Source: Bacteroidota bacterium
GTDB lineage: Bacteria > Bacteroidota > Bacteroidia > Cytophagales > Cyclobacteriaceae
Direction of reading: 5' to 3'
NCBI GenBank assembly: GCA_018267275.1
Contig: JAFDYV010000010.1
Span: forward strand, 1 to 64,000
Length of the DNA stretch: 64,000 bases
Under the pieces are notes generated by a model. It worked only from the letters and a program-made list of their open reading frames with translations, was not told the origin of the DNA and made no database searches. Below are positions 51,529 to 60,853 of the stretch, one piece after another. The stretch's first letter is position 1; every line of letters starts with the position of its first letter. The position numbers and the translations under genes are program-made.

Positions 51529-54108
51529 TTACTGCTTTGCTTTGATTGATTGCAGTATCTGGTCGAGTTTCTTATCGATGTCGCCTTTGAGTTGTTCGTA
51601 TTCTTTCGGGTCGATGACCTGGTACTCGTAGCCTTTGTACTTGCTGCCCCCGGTGATTTTCACAAAACCGTATCGGCTCAGTTCTATCATGTAGCGTTTG
51701 AGGTTGTTGGGGTTGATGCGCAACATTTTTCTAATCTCTGCAGCATGGAAGCTTTGCTTGTTCTCTTTCTTCAACCATGCCTTTGCCTGTTCAAAGAACT
51801 TCCTGCAAGCCCCTGTCAGCTCATCGCTCTTGCTGAACAAAATTTCTTTCATCAACTTAAAAGCATACTCAACATCCTGTGCCGTACTCTCGATGTAAAT
51901 CTCTCCACTCTCTTTGTCCTGCTTCACTTCTCTTTGGTATTGATGGTAAAACGTAATCGTCTCGATGAAGCTGAGCAGCAAGAGCATGGTGCGCCTCGGT
52001 TTAAAAACACTCTCCGGTAAATTGATTTGTTGCGCGTATGGGTTTCGTATTTTGATTGGCCGCAATAAGCGTTGCACGTTCTTGAGCAGTTCTTTTGTTT
52101 CGTTCTCTGCTGCCTGGTTCACCATGCCGGCACTGTATTGTTGTTGGTATTCCATGATGCGCTTATCTTGTTCGGGTGTGGTGTCGATGTAAATCAGGAT
52201 GCAGCGGTTCGCATTGTCCTCGTAAATCTTTTCGCGCGTGGTGCAGCTGCTCACGCTCACCGGGCCTTCCACTTTCAGCGTGATGGTTTTTAAGTTGCCT
52301 TTGTTGTCTTTCAGTGTCACCGTTTTGCTGATGCTGGTTTTGCTTTGAAGTTCCCTGAGCGGGTAAAGCACATCGCCAGCACCGTCCAGGTCTTCTATCA
52401 AAATCAGTTTGTGTTTGAGTTCTTCGCGGTCGAAGTAGTAAAAGGCATTTTCCGAGAGCGTGGTGATTTCAAGTTTGTCTTCTTCGGGCATCAGTTGCGA
52501 TACTCTTTCCTGCAGGTATGTTTTGCCTGTTCCGCTTGCGCCCAGGCACATCAGGTGCAAAGGTTTTTCGCGCTTGCGGCTCGTGTAGGTCAGGTATGCA
52601 ATCATGCTGTTTACTTTCTCGCCCACTATTCCCGTCCGCGCAATGTCTTGTAGTGTTTGCTTCATCAGGTCAGAAGCCTTCAGGTATTTTAATGCCTGTT
52701 GTTTCTCCTGGTCGCTGAGCTGTCGCCTTTCTTCTTTCTTGGGCTTGAGTGATTCGAGTTTGCTTTGCCTGTATTGTTCCAATGCTGTGGTAAGTCCGGC
52801 CAGCGCGTGCGTGGCTTCCAGTGTGCTCACGTCAAAGATTTCTGCAGCCTGATTAGTAAGCTGGTCGACTTGCCCTTTGTTGTACAAGTCTAAATTATGG
52901 CGTAGTGGCAATGAGTTTTCTTTCGTCTTGCTCTCGAGCTTCAGCGTTACGCGCATCCTGTCCATGCCCGCAATGCGGATGCCGCCAAGCACGGTAATGT
53001 TCAGCACCCCGTTTTGATAGAAGAGCAGTTCGGGGTTTTCTGTATGTAAGTGCGAGTTCAATTTGCTCACGGGGGTATTTTCTTTTTCAATTGAAAATGA
53101 AAATGGTTTTCTCGTTGACAGTAAGTGCGTGAAGATTTCTGGCTCGTGCGATTGTGCCAAGCTGTTCACGTCTTCGCCTTCGGGACAGCTTACGTTTGTG
53201 ATGGCGCACGTGGCTAACGCTTGAAGTTGTTGTGATAATTTCTTGCTCCCTTCTCTGCCAGCTTCATCACCATCAAAGAAGATGATGATTTCGTCCAGGT
53301 GTTTTAGCTCTTTGATTGCTTGCTCATGCTCCGGTGTAAAACCGTTCGTTCCGTAGCTGGCCAACACGCTGTACTCTTTTCTTATCTCCGTTTGTTCAAG
53401 CGTGGCCGCATCGATGATGCTTTCCGTTACGATAAGTTTTTTTGTCTCTGCTTTCGGATAGCATGGGTACAGGCCTTGATGTCTGCCAGGCAAATAAAAA
53501 TGTCTCTGCTCTCCGTTGTCGATGGTGCTGCGGCCGTATACATCAATGACCTGCCCTTCGCTGTTCTTCATCGGGAAGATGAGACAGTTTTTAAACTTTG
53601 GTGTGTAGCCCGATGCTGTCTTGCGCAGCAAGCCGACTTGCACCCCGCTCTCGGCCAGTACATTGTTCCAGCGTTTGTAAAAGTCTGCTCCGTTAAATCC
53701 GATGCCGAGCAAATCAATATTCAAGTGCCGTTGCTGCGCGTACTCTTTTGCCTGTGGGCTTCTGCTCATGCCCTGCAGACAGCTTTGGTAATACTTGGTC
53801 ATCACCGCGATGCGGCCTACGGTTTCTGTCATAGTGGTTGTTGGGTTAATGAGTGATTGCGCTTTCAGTATTGCTTCATGTTTGCTGCTCTTTTCCATCA
53901 GCCTGATAAATTCAATCACGTCACCGGTCCCGGCCGTGCAGTTGGACGAGAAGCAGCAAAACGTATTGGTCTGAGGATAGATTTGAAGTGATGGGGTCTT
54001 GTCGTTGTGGAAGGGGCAGCAAAGCATGTTGTTCCGGTTGGGCTGCAGTTGGTAATGCGAGAGGGCTTCAAGGATGGTGAGCTGCTGCTTTATTTCGGTT
54101 ATCTCCAT
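51529..54108 (-). CDS. CHC2-Toprim primase fused to a P-loop ATPase
   Basis: ATG at 54108 (MEITEIKQQLTILEAL) gives 859 residues; the open frame extends further upstream without support. A CHC2 zinc finger lies near residues 25-70 (CCPFHNDKTPS, then CFSSNC). The Toprim domain follows near 210-310, with LIVTESIIDAATL and the FFDGDEAGREG metal site. A P-loop ATPase lies near 500-640 with GASGTGKT and LILIEDLDG. A winged-helix-like segment ends it. Such primase-ATPases start replication of plasmids, phages and integrative elements. Its promoter overlaps an operator shared with the divergent XRE regulator gene. Confidence 0.88.
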   Translation of the reverse strand: MEITEIKQQLTILEALSHYQLQPNRNNMLCCPFHNDKTPSLQIYPQTNTFCCFSSNCTAGTGDVIEFIRLMEKSSKHEAILKAQSLINPTTTMTETVGRIAVMTKYYQSCLQGMSRSPQAKEYAQQRHLNIDLLGIGFNGADFYKRWNNVLAESGVQVGLLRKTASGYTPKFKNCLIFPMKNSEGQVIDVYGRSTIDNGEQRHFYLPGRHQGLYPCYPKAETKKLIVTESIIDAATLEQTEIRKEYSVLASYGTNGFTPEHEQAIKELKHLDEIIIFFDGDEAGREGSKKLSQQLQALATCAITNVSCPEGEDVNSLAQSHEPEIFTHLLSTRKPFSFSIEKENTPVSKLNSHLHTENPELLFYQNGVLNITVLGGIRIAGMDRMRVTLKLESKTKENSLPLRHNLDLYNKGQVDQLTNQAAEIFDVSTLEATHALAGLTTALEQYRQSKLESLKPKKEERRQLSDQEKQQALKYLKASDLMKQTLQDIARTGIVGEKVNSMIAYLTYTSRKREKPLHLMCLGASGTGKTYLQERVSQLMPEEDKLEITTLSENAFYYFDREELKHKLILIEDLDGAGDVLYPLRELQSKTSISKTVTLKDNKGNLKTITLKVEGPVSVSSCTTREKIYEDNANRCILIYIDTTPEQDKRIMEYQQQYSAGMVNQAAENETKELLKNVQRLLRPIKIRNPYAQQINLPESVFKPRRTMLLLLSFIETITFYHQYQREVKQDKESGEIYIESTAQDVEYAFKLMKEILFSKSDELTGACRKFFEQAKAWLKKENKQSFHAAEIRKMLRINPNNLKRYMIELSRYGFVKITGGSKYKGYEYQVIDPKEYEQLKGDIDKKLDQILQSIKAKQ

Positions 54109-54140
54109 TCCGGTATGTCTGAGTAAATTTTTTCTTATAG

Positions 54141-54153
54141 ACCGTATACGGGT
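54141..54153 (-). promoter_or_regulatory. Operator 1 for the XRE regulator
   Basis: ACCGTATACGGGT, with a CCGTATACGG palindromic core. It lies just downstream of the -7 box of the primase promoter. A close copy is at 54203-54215. Confidence 0.65.
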
Positions 54154-54183
54154 CAAAGTTACTCTATCGGGATTTATTTACAA
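54154..54183 (-). promoter_or_regulatory. Promoter of the primase gene
   Basis: On the minus strand TTG (54181-54183), 19 bases, then TAACTTTG (54154-54161). This is a full Bacteroidota-type promoter. Confidence 0.72.
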
Positions 54184-54202
54184 GTCCTATCCAACTTTTT
54201 TA

Positions 54203-54226
54203 GCCCATATACGGTTCTTATATTTG
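54203..54226 (+). promoter_or_regulatory. XRE gene promoter -7 box with operator 2
   Basis: TATATTTG at 54219-54226 is the -7 element. Operator 2 (minus strand ACCGTATATGGGC, 54203-54215) matches operator 1 at 11 of 13 positions and lies inside the promoter spacer. No exact -33 TTG is seen. Confidence 0.6.
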
Positions 54227-54274
54227 TTCATTGCTCGTAAAAAACGGGTTTGTTAACTCCTTTAAGGCTTTATT

Positions 54275-54619
54275 ATGGCAACTTTTGGTAAAAAAATGGT
54301 CGCGCTGCGCAAGGACAAGAAGATGTCGCAAGGTGATTTGGCCAAACAACTCAACACTTCTATTTCGGTGATTGGCCGTTATGAGCGTGATGAGATGACC
54401 CCTTCCATTGAGGTGGCTAAAAATATTGCAAGCCTGCTCGGTTCAACGGTGGGCTATCTCATGGGTGAGACTGAACAGGTGAACATTCTTAAAGACCCGC
54501 AGATGCTCGACCGCCTGAACGACATCAATCATCTATCGGATAAGGAACGCGAAGCGCTCTTGATGAGTGTCGATGCTTTTCTGCGTGATGCCAAAACGCG
54601 CAAAGCCTACGCGAAGTGA
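54275..54619 (+). CDS. XRE-family transcriptional regulator
   Basis: The first 65 residues are a Cro/CI-type helix-turn-helix (MVALRKDKKMSQGDLAKQL then SISVIGRYERDEMTPSIE). A ~45-residue helical tail would allow dimers (114 aa in all). The gene is divergent from the primase gene, and the shared gap holds two matching operators, so it most likely represses the element and itself. Its stop overlaps the next start (TGATG). Confidence 0.9.
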   Translation: MATFGKKMVALRKDKKMSQGDLAKQLNTSISVIGRYERDEMTPSIEVAKNIASLLGSTVGYLMGETEQVNILKDPQMLDRLNDINHLSDKEREALLMSVDAFLRDAKTRKAYAK

Positions 54620-54963
54620 TGAAGCTCGCCCTGCTCTTGTGTGTGATTTCCGTTTCTGCCTTCGCGCAGCAAAAAGATAAGCCTGTTAATTACATGGACA
54701 AGGTTAATCCTGATATCCTGGACTTTGATTGGGAGAAAGAAGTGTTCAAAATGTGGGACTGCTATTGCCCTTGGCTCAGGGCTGATTCTGTGCAAGCAAT
54801 GCCCCGTGAAAACAGCCCCTACAAGTGGGTGAACAAAGAAAAGCCCATCATCATTGATGACAGTACTTACCAGCAATGGATTAAATCCGATATCGCTTTC
54901 AAAAAAATGTATCACCGTGCGGACTCGCTTCAACTGAAAAAGAAAAATCCGGTGAGCTTCTAA
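54619..54963 (+). CDS. Small secreted protein behind the XRE regulator
   Basis: From ATG at 54619 this is a 114-residue protein with a signal peptide (MKLALLLCVISVSAFAQQ). It contains a short Trp/Cys-rich stretch (FKMWDCYCPWLRADS) and a Lys-rich end. No family is recognised. It is coupled to the XRE gene by a start/stop overlap. A similar secreted cargo might be linked to the element, but nothing points to a function. Confidence 0.6.
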   Translation: MKLALLLCVISVSAFAQQKDKPVNYMDKVNPDILDFDWEKEVFKMWDCYCPWLRADSVQAMPRENSPYKWVNKEKPIIIDDSTYQQWIKSDIAFKKMYHRADSLQLKKKNPVSF

Positions 54964-54964
54964 A

Positions 54965-54988
54965 TAAAAAACCCAGCACGGGGCTGGG
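54965..54988 (-). terminator. Rho-independent terminator of the RHS/immunity operon
   Basis: On the minus strand CCCAGC-loop-GCTGGG is followed by TTTTTTATT. It lies 14 bases after the stop of the membrane protein gene. Confidence 0.8.
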
Positions 54989-55002
54989 CTATCTCAAAAT
55001 TT

Positions 55003-55398
55003 TTAATTCTCCTTCAACCTGTTTAAGGGCGTGAAAAGTAGAACAGCTAACGAAACTGATGACACCAATATTAATAAACTTATGATGAAATAAATTCCTA
55101 CAAGCTTAGGGAGATTATAGTAAGAATACACCGCCAATAAACCGGCAATAGCTACACTCACATATCTAAAAAAATTAACGGAAGCCTGAGACAAAGAGTC
55201 AATCTTTTTAATCAATACGATTAAAGCAATTGGCCCCACGATAAAAAAGAATATTTCAAAAAAGTACATCGCGCTATGCCTGTTAAAGATTAATCGGCCA
55301 TGATTTCCCACAAACAGAACAACAGCATTATAAAATGCAACCACTGGCAAGGTGACAATTAGCAGCAGTGAAAATATTAGTATCAGCTTTCGTCTCAT
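55003..55398 (-). CDS. Four-helix membrane protein, putative immunity to the RHS tip
   Basis: This 131-residue protein has about four membrane helices (LILIFSLLLIVTLPVVAFY; FFEIFFFIVGPIALIVLI; YVSVAIAGLLAVYSYY; GIYFIISLLILVSSVSLAVLLF in part) and no named family. It starts two bases after the RHS stop and is followed by a terminator, so it is the last gene of the RHS operon, where immunity genes are found. A membrane-embedded protector fits a membrane-attacking toxin tip. This is an inference. Confidence 0.6.
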   Translation of the reverse strand: MRRKLILIFSLLLIVTLPVVAFYNAVVLFVGNHGRLIFNRHSAMYFFEIFFFIVGPIALIVLIKKIDSLSQASVNFFRYVSVAIAGLLAVYSYYNLPKLVGIYFIISLLILVSSVSLAVLLFTPLNRLKEN

Positions 55399-55400
55399 TT

Positions 55401-58400
55401 CTAATAGTCTTTGTACTCATTTTCAAACCTGACATTCTTCTTCGATTTTAAAGCAGCATCTATAAGCTGGTCTAATTGCTTTTTATTCATTCCTGATATC
55501 TCAATTGTTGTTCCATCTTTAATATTCGAGTAATTGCCATTCAACATTTGCACCACAAGCACAGCCGATTCAGTTATATTCATTCCGTTCTTGTATGCAT
55601 TCAATCCATTCTCGCCTTGTCCCATGTCTTTGTTTATATCATGCTTATCCATCTTCACACCTTCGTGTGCTTTTGAGTCTTGAAGGGCGTGAATTCCAAC
55701 ACCAAATGCCTTTGCTGCTTTCGAACCTTTCTTGTAAGTACTTGGGTCACCGCCTGCAGCTGCTTGAAAAATTTTCGACCATCCGAATTCTTGCCCTCGT
55801 TTCTTGGCAGCGAGTGAACCAATATTTTCATGGTCACCTTCCATTGAGTGCCTTTGGCTTTCTATTGGAGAGCCTGTGTCCTGAGAATTTATTGTTTCAT
55901 TGTCATTCCATCCTGGTCTATCACCAACCGTGGCCATTCCCCAACTCCTTGCAATAAAATTATTTCCTCTTGTTACGTTACCTGATGGACGGTCTGCGTA
56001 GTATGAGGCATAGTAGGAGCCAGCATCAGCGGCAGCGTCAGAATATCCATACTTCTTCAAAACATCATACGTCATTTCATAATGAATGGAAACAATAAAG
56101 TCACCATTCACATCCTTATTCGTTACTGGATTGTTCGCGGCAAATTGGTAAGGGCTTAAGCTTGGGAACTTATCAGCAAATCGGTCTTGAGTATGAAAGC
56201 AAGCACAAGTCGGGTCATACATCCTTGCCCCGTAATCATATGTCCCAAGCGACAACTCATCCTGCAGTTCCTTCCCGTTGTACTTGTACATGTTGGGCGC
56301 GCTGTTCTCCCTCTGGTAGCTTTGCGCGGTCAAACCGAACGGATAATAATCGTCCATCTGCACCACGGGCGACTTCGTCTGCGTTACTTTAAAGTCATCA
56401 AAGTACACGTCCACTGGCGTTGTGTTTTCGTTGCTCACGTAAATATACACATAACCCGGCTCGGCAACCACAATCGGGTTGGTGTTGAAAACGCGCTCGT
56501 GCGCCACATCGGTGCCTGCTTCTTTGCCTGCCGTGGTGATCTGCTTGAACCCGCCATTGAGAAAAACAAAGTTCCTGTCAAAAACCAACCAATTTAAGTA
56601 TGCCTTCGGTGCACCGTTGTCGGTCTTGCTCTGCAGCCCAGGGTAAGTGGTCGGGAACGAAGAGGTACTGTTGCTGTAGTTTGCACCGTCCACCACCACA
56701 CCGGCAGTACCTGCAGCCACCTGGTTCACCAAGGTGGTGAGCGCTGCATTCCAATTGCTCGTCACCGGGTCAACGTACTTTGCATATACTTCTGCATTCA
56801 CCACATCGCCCGGCATCACGGATATTGAACGTGCCAATCCGAATTTCTCGTTGGCGCTGCCGTTCAACCGCTGTGCATATCCAAGTGTTTGTGTCGGTGC
56901 ACTGCCGTTCGTCCTGTCAAACAAAGACGAGTTCACCATCTTGGCACTGGTGTAGCGCAAAAATTTACCTTGTTCTGTTGTTGCGTTTGCGGGCTCGAGC
57001 GTGGCAGTGTTCGCCTCGGTTTCGTCTTTGCTGGTAAAGGTTACCCGCACGTTGCCCAGGTGGTCTTTCAGATTGTATTGGTATTCAACACCTACCTGCC
57101 CCCCTGGGGGGAAAATGGTGCGGCCTTCTTCGTGGCTGATGAATTTTAATGTATCGTTCTCGTAGAAAAATTCGTTTGCATAGTCGCTTGTCTTCTGCAA
57201 TGCGCCAGCGGCTGTGTAGACTTTCTGCCCCAACTTTCTGCCCGTGGCATCGTAAGCATAAGATACCCTCTCGCCCGTACTCTTCGTCACTTCTGTTACC
57301 AAGTTCAAGTGGTTGTACAGCATGTTGCCGATAATGCCTTTGTTCTGGTCGGTGAGCAAATTGCCGTTGCTGTCATACGTATAATCGTTGCCGGTGTTCG
57401 CACCATCGATGAAGCCCTTGGTCTTATCGCCTGTGTCGGTAACACGCAGTAACCGATTGCCCAATGATGGGCCACTGCCATAATTATAGGCGAGTATGTC
57501 CATCGTGCCAGAGGCACGCTTGTCGTTCCTCGTCAGCGTGAGAATGTTGCCGTTGTGGTCGTAGCTGAAGCCTGTTTCGTTGAAGGCGTTGTTTGTTGGC
57601 GTTGTCCAAGTGGTGGCTCTTTCCCTGAAGGTGCTGGTGAGCAAGCGGTTCAGGGCGTCATAGTTATAGTTGTAAGCATTCTGTTTCACAGTGCCGAGGC
57701 TTTGGTTGTTGCTCCACGCCATGGCGCTGATGTTTCCGTTGAAGAGCGACAAGTTGCCCGTTCCTATGTCGTTGTTGTACCCCAATTCCATACCGAACAA
57801 ATCGCGTGCTTCGCCCGCATTGCTCGGGTCGGCCTGCGCCACATTTAAATCGCTTTCGTTCAATTTAGTTAACCACCCTCTAATGTTGTATCTATAATCA
57901 GTGCTTTGTTTGAAGTTCGTGCCGTCTGTTGAGTGTAGTTTTTTGTCCACCAGTTGGCCAATCTCATTGTATTCGTTCTGCACGAGCAATACTTCGGAGT
58001 TGGTGTTTACTTGGTGGTATGTTTTGGTTACTCGGCCTGCATGGTCGTATTGCGTGCGCCTGGTGATGGCAATCGCTGGCTTGCCAGTTACCTGGTGGGT
58101 GGTTTTGCTCATCAGTACTTTGCCGGCAAAATCAAGCACATGCGTGGTGCGGTCCGTTCCGCCTTTGTGGTTTTGCGCAATGGTCTGCACCGTTCGGTAC
58201 AACTCGTCATAGTAAATAACTGAGTAAAGGTAGTTGGCAGTGCCCAGCACGTTAACCTTAGCCCCGGTGGGTTTGCCAACAACCCGGCCAAATTCGGTGG
58301 GCTCTTGGCCTGCCAAGTCGTTGGCCACATAATTGAAACCTGTCACCATGTTTTTGAAGTCGTAGTTGTCGTAATAGGTGGCGGTAAACACGGTAAGGTT

Positions 58401-60842
58401 TGTGGTAGGCCACACTGTATTGCTGTAGCCATGAGTAGCGGTGTTGCCGTTATAGGTTTCAAAAAAATTAGTAGCGCTCACCAGTGCATCCATTTGTGAT
58501 TGCGTGGCAAAGGCGCCATGGGTGTATAGCCCGGTGAGCACGGGCCGGTTGAGGGCATCGTACTTGGTAAAAAGCCATTGGTTTTGGCTGCGTTGGTTGC
58601 CATCTTGTGTCAGCACCAGGCGGTCGCGTTGGTCGTACACCATCCAAACGGCATCGGCCCCCGGCACTTGTTTGGTGGCCATGCGCTTGCGGGCATCGTA
58701 GGTATATTGAAAAGCAAAGTTGGCAAGGTCTGTATTGCTGGGGTTATAGGTGTCGTTTTGGTGGATGGCTTTGCTCAACTCCGGCTGCAGCACAAAGCGC
58801 AGTTGGCCGAGGTCGTCATAGATGTAGTATGTCTGCGCCCACTGGCTGGCATTGCTCAGCACCGCACCCGCCACGGCCTGCACTTTTTTTAACACAGTGC
58901 GCCCTTCTTTGTCGGTGTACTCGCGCACTTCGTTGCCCTGTTCGTCTTTGGTAGATTTGACGCTGAGTTGCCCCGTGGCGTAGTAGCCACCTGTTAAAAT
59001 ATATCCTGCCGCTGGCGTGCCGCGCACCGGCATGCTGTTGCCATCAATAGTCCAAGCAATCACCCGCTCTTGGCCGGCCGCAGTGCCGTCTACATTTACA
59101 AGGTAAGCGTGCTGTATGTTTTTGTTGTTTGTGTACCAATCTAGCCCGGCACCAAAGTCTTTATCAGCACGGTTGAGGGGATTGGGTTCAAAAATGGTTT
59201 CAGAATAGGGGCGTGGGTCGTCTGCGATTTTGTCGCCAAGCCCATTGCCGTAGGGGTTGGTGAAGATGGCGCTGTTAGCGTAGTTGCCATTAGCATCAAT
59301 GAGGCCGGGTTTGTAACGACCGTCAAAACTGTTGGTGATCACGGGCAGGTACTTTTTTGCTTCGCGCCCGAAGGCATCGTACACCATGGTTTGCACCACA
59401 TCTTTTTTGGTGGGTGAGGCTTGCGTACCCACGGTTTGTATCGGGCGGCCCAGACCATCAAAATATTGCACAGTCTGCGCCACGCTCTCTACCGGAAGAT
59501 TCGCAATGGTGTTGGCATCGGTAACGGTGCCAACCAACACCGTGTTGGTGACGATGTAGTTCATGTTCATGCCTTCCATCTGTGATACCACTGCAAAAGA
59601 GGGGGAGGTGCTGCTGCCGCTAATACCTGCTTTTGTTACCGTAACGGTATAGCTGCCGGCCACATTGGTGCTTAGGGCTTGGGTATTGGCGAGCGAAGTG
59701 GATGGATTAGCAGTATTTCGCCAATCGTAACTGCTGTACCCTGGCCCTGCATCAAGGGTTACGTTGCTGCCCATGGTAGTTCGGTTATTGCCGGAGGTGA
59801 TGGAGGCAACTGGCTCAATGGTGATAGAAACCCAGGTGGGGGTGCTCACACAGCCCGCACTGCTGGTGGCGTTCACATACAGGTAATTGGTCGTGCTGAT
59901 GGCGACAGGCGGAGTGGAATAATTTGAGCCGGTGCCGAGCATGGCATTGGCTGGGTTGAACCAATTGTAGGTGCTGCCAGCAGGTGCGCCCGTAGCAGCG
60001 AGTGCAAGGGTGCCGGCACCAAAACGGCCGCTGCCGGCAACGGTAGGTGCTGCCGGCACCGGATTGACAGTAACTGTAACAGCGGTGCGCGTATCAGTTT
60101 CGCAGTTGGTGGTAGTGTTTAGGCTGGTAATATAGTATGTAGTGGTAGAAGAGGTGACAGGTGAAGTGGTGGAAGTAGTCAGCAGCGTGCCGTTGGTAGC
60201 AGCATTATACCAGCGCACGGTTTGCCCATTGGTGCCGGGTGTGGCGGTAATGGTGCCGCTGGCGCAAAGGTTTGTGTTGGAGACACTGGGAGCCAAAGGC
60301 GTGATGTTGATGGTGACGGTAATAGAGATGGATGCTGTGCTCTCGCAGCCCGTAGTTGTGTTGAACGAACGCAGTGTGTAAGTGGTGGTAGCAAGTGTGA
60401 GTGGTGAAGTGGTGGCAGTAGCCAGCAGGGTGCCGGCACCATCATACCAACGCACCGTGTTGCCATTGCTGCCGGGTGTGGCGGTAATGGTGCCTTTGCC
60501 ACAAAGCGTGGCGCTATTGGCGACAGGCGCAGCGGGTACCGCAGCGGTGTTCACATTTAATGTGGCAATGTTTGACGAGCCCGACCTGGCGCGGAAAGCC
60601 AGGGTGCCGGTGCCCAACGTAGTCCATTGCACAGTGGCATTGTATTGTGTGCCGCCTGCCGAAGACGAGATGAGGGTGCCGCCCGTCACCACCCATGCAC
60701 CCGGTACATATACCACGCCATTGTTGAACGAGTAATTGGCATTGATCCCTTGACAGGTTGCCGTGGGGCCGGTAATTTGTGCGTTGACAACGGTGGCCAA
60801 CGCAAGTCCTACAAGGGTGAAAAAAACAGATCTGTTTTTCAT
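55401..60842 (-). CDS. Large RHS-repeat (DUF6443) protein with a phospholipase-like toxin tip
   Basis: This 1813-residue secreted protein has a signal peptide ending VNAQ. About four Ig/PKD-like repeats cover residues 90-420; two share GTITATPGxNGxTVRWY. A DUF6443-type RHS start (QTVQYFDGLGRPIQTVG) lies near 470. Many YD/RHS repeats form the shell up to about 1520, and the core end is DYGARMYDP. The tip begins near 1577 and carries H1587, H1665 with D1670 and H1671, and H1718-x3-D1722-x3-H1726 (IHALQDSKAHEG). That is the ligand pattern of the zinc-dependent phospholipase C/P1 nuclease fold. The tip probably attacks membranes or nucleic acids of rivals. It is likely exported by the type IX or a related route, though I see no clear C-terminal sorting domain. 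Confidence 0.85.
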   Translation of the reverse strand: MKNRSVFFTLVGLALATVVNAQITGPTATCQGINANYSFNNGVVYVPGAWVVTGGTLISSSAGGTQYNATVQWTTLGTGTLAFRARSGSSNIATLNVNTAAVPAAPVANSATLCGKGTITATPGSNGNTVRWYDGAGTLLATATTSPLTLATTTYTLRSFNTTTGCESTASISITVTINITPLAPSVSNTNLCASGTITATPGTNGQTVRWYNAATNGTLLTTSTTSPVTSSTTTYYITSLNTTTNCETDTRTAVTVTVNPVPAAPTVAGSGRFGAGTLALAATGAPAGSTYNWFNPANAMLGTGSNYSTPPVAISTTNYLYVNATSSAGCVSTPTWVSITIEPVASITSGNNRTTMGSNVTLDAGPGYSSYDWRNTANPSTSLANTQALSTNVAGSYTVTVTKAGISGSSTSPSFAVVSQMEGMNMNYIVTNTVLVGTVTDANTIANLPVESVAQTVQYFDGLGRPIQTVGTQASPTKKDVVQTMVYDAFGREAKKYLPVITNSFDGRYKPGLIDANGNYANSAIFTNPYGNGLGDKIADDPRPYSETIFEPNPLNRADKDFGAGLDWYTNNKNIQHAYLVNVDGTAAGQERVIAWTIDGNSMPVRGTPAAGYILTGGYYATGQLSVKSTKDEQGNEVREYTDKEGRTVLKKVQAVAGAVLSNASQWAQTYYIYDDLGQLRFVLQPELSKAIHQNDTYNPSNTDLANFAFQYTYDARKRMATKQVPGADAVWMVYDQRDRLVLTQDGNQRSQNQWLFTKYDALNRPVLTGLYTHGAFATQSQMDALVSATNFFETYNGNTATHGYSNTVWPTTNLTVFTATYYDNYDFKNMVTGFNYVANDLAGQEPTEFGRVVGKPTGAKVNVLGTANYLYSVIYYDELYRTVQTIAQNHKGGTDRTTHVLDFAGKVLMSKTTHQVTGKPAIAITRRTQYDHAGRVTKTYHQVNTNSEVLLVQNEYNEIGQLVDKKLHSTDGTNFKQSTDYRYNIRGWLTKLNESDLNVAQADPSNAGEARDLFGMELGYNNDIGTGNLSLFNGNISAMAWSNNQSLGTVKQNAYNYNYDALNRLLTSTFRERATTWTTPTNNAFNETGFSYDHNGNILTLTRNDKRASGTMDILAYNYGSGPSLGNRLLRVTDTGDKTKGFIDGANTGNDYTYDSNGNLLTDQNKGIIGNMLYNHLNLVTEVTKSTGERVSYAYDATGRKLGQKVYTAAGALQKTSDYANEFFYENDTLKFISHEEGRTIFPPGGQVGVEYQYNLKDHLGNVRVTFTSKDETEANTATLEPANATTEQGKFLRYTSAKMVNSSLFDRTNGSAPTQTLGYAQRLNGSANEKFGLARSISVMPGDVVNAEVYAKYVDPVTSNWNAALTTLVNQVAAGTAGVVVDGANYSNSTSSFPTTYPGLQSKTDNGAPKAYLNWLVFDRNFVFLNGGFKQITTAGKEAGTDVAHERVFNTNPIVVAEPGYVYIYVSNENTTPVDVYFDDFKVTQTKSPVVQMDDYYPFGLTAQSYQRENSAPNMYKYNGKELQDELSLGTYDYGARMYDPTCACFHTQDRFADKFPSLSPYQFAANNPVTNKDVNGDFIVSIHYEMTYDVLKKYGYSDAAADAGSYYASYYADRPSGNVTRGNNFIARSWGMATVGDRPGWNDNETINSQDTGSPIESQRHSMEGDHENIGSLAAKKRGQEFGWSKIFQAAAGGDPSTYKKGSKAAKAFGVGIHALQDSKAHEGVKMDKHDINKDMGQGENGLNAYKNGMNITESAVLVVQMLNGNYSNIKDGTTIEISGMNKKQLDQLIDAALKSKKNVRFENEYKDY

Positions 60843-60853
60843 CTTCGCAGCGG

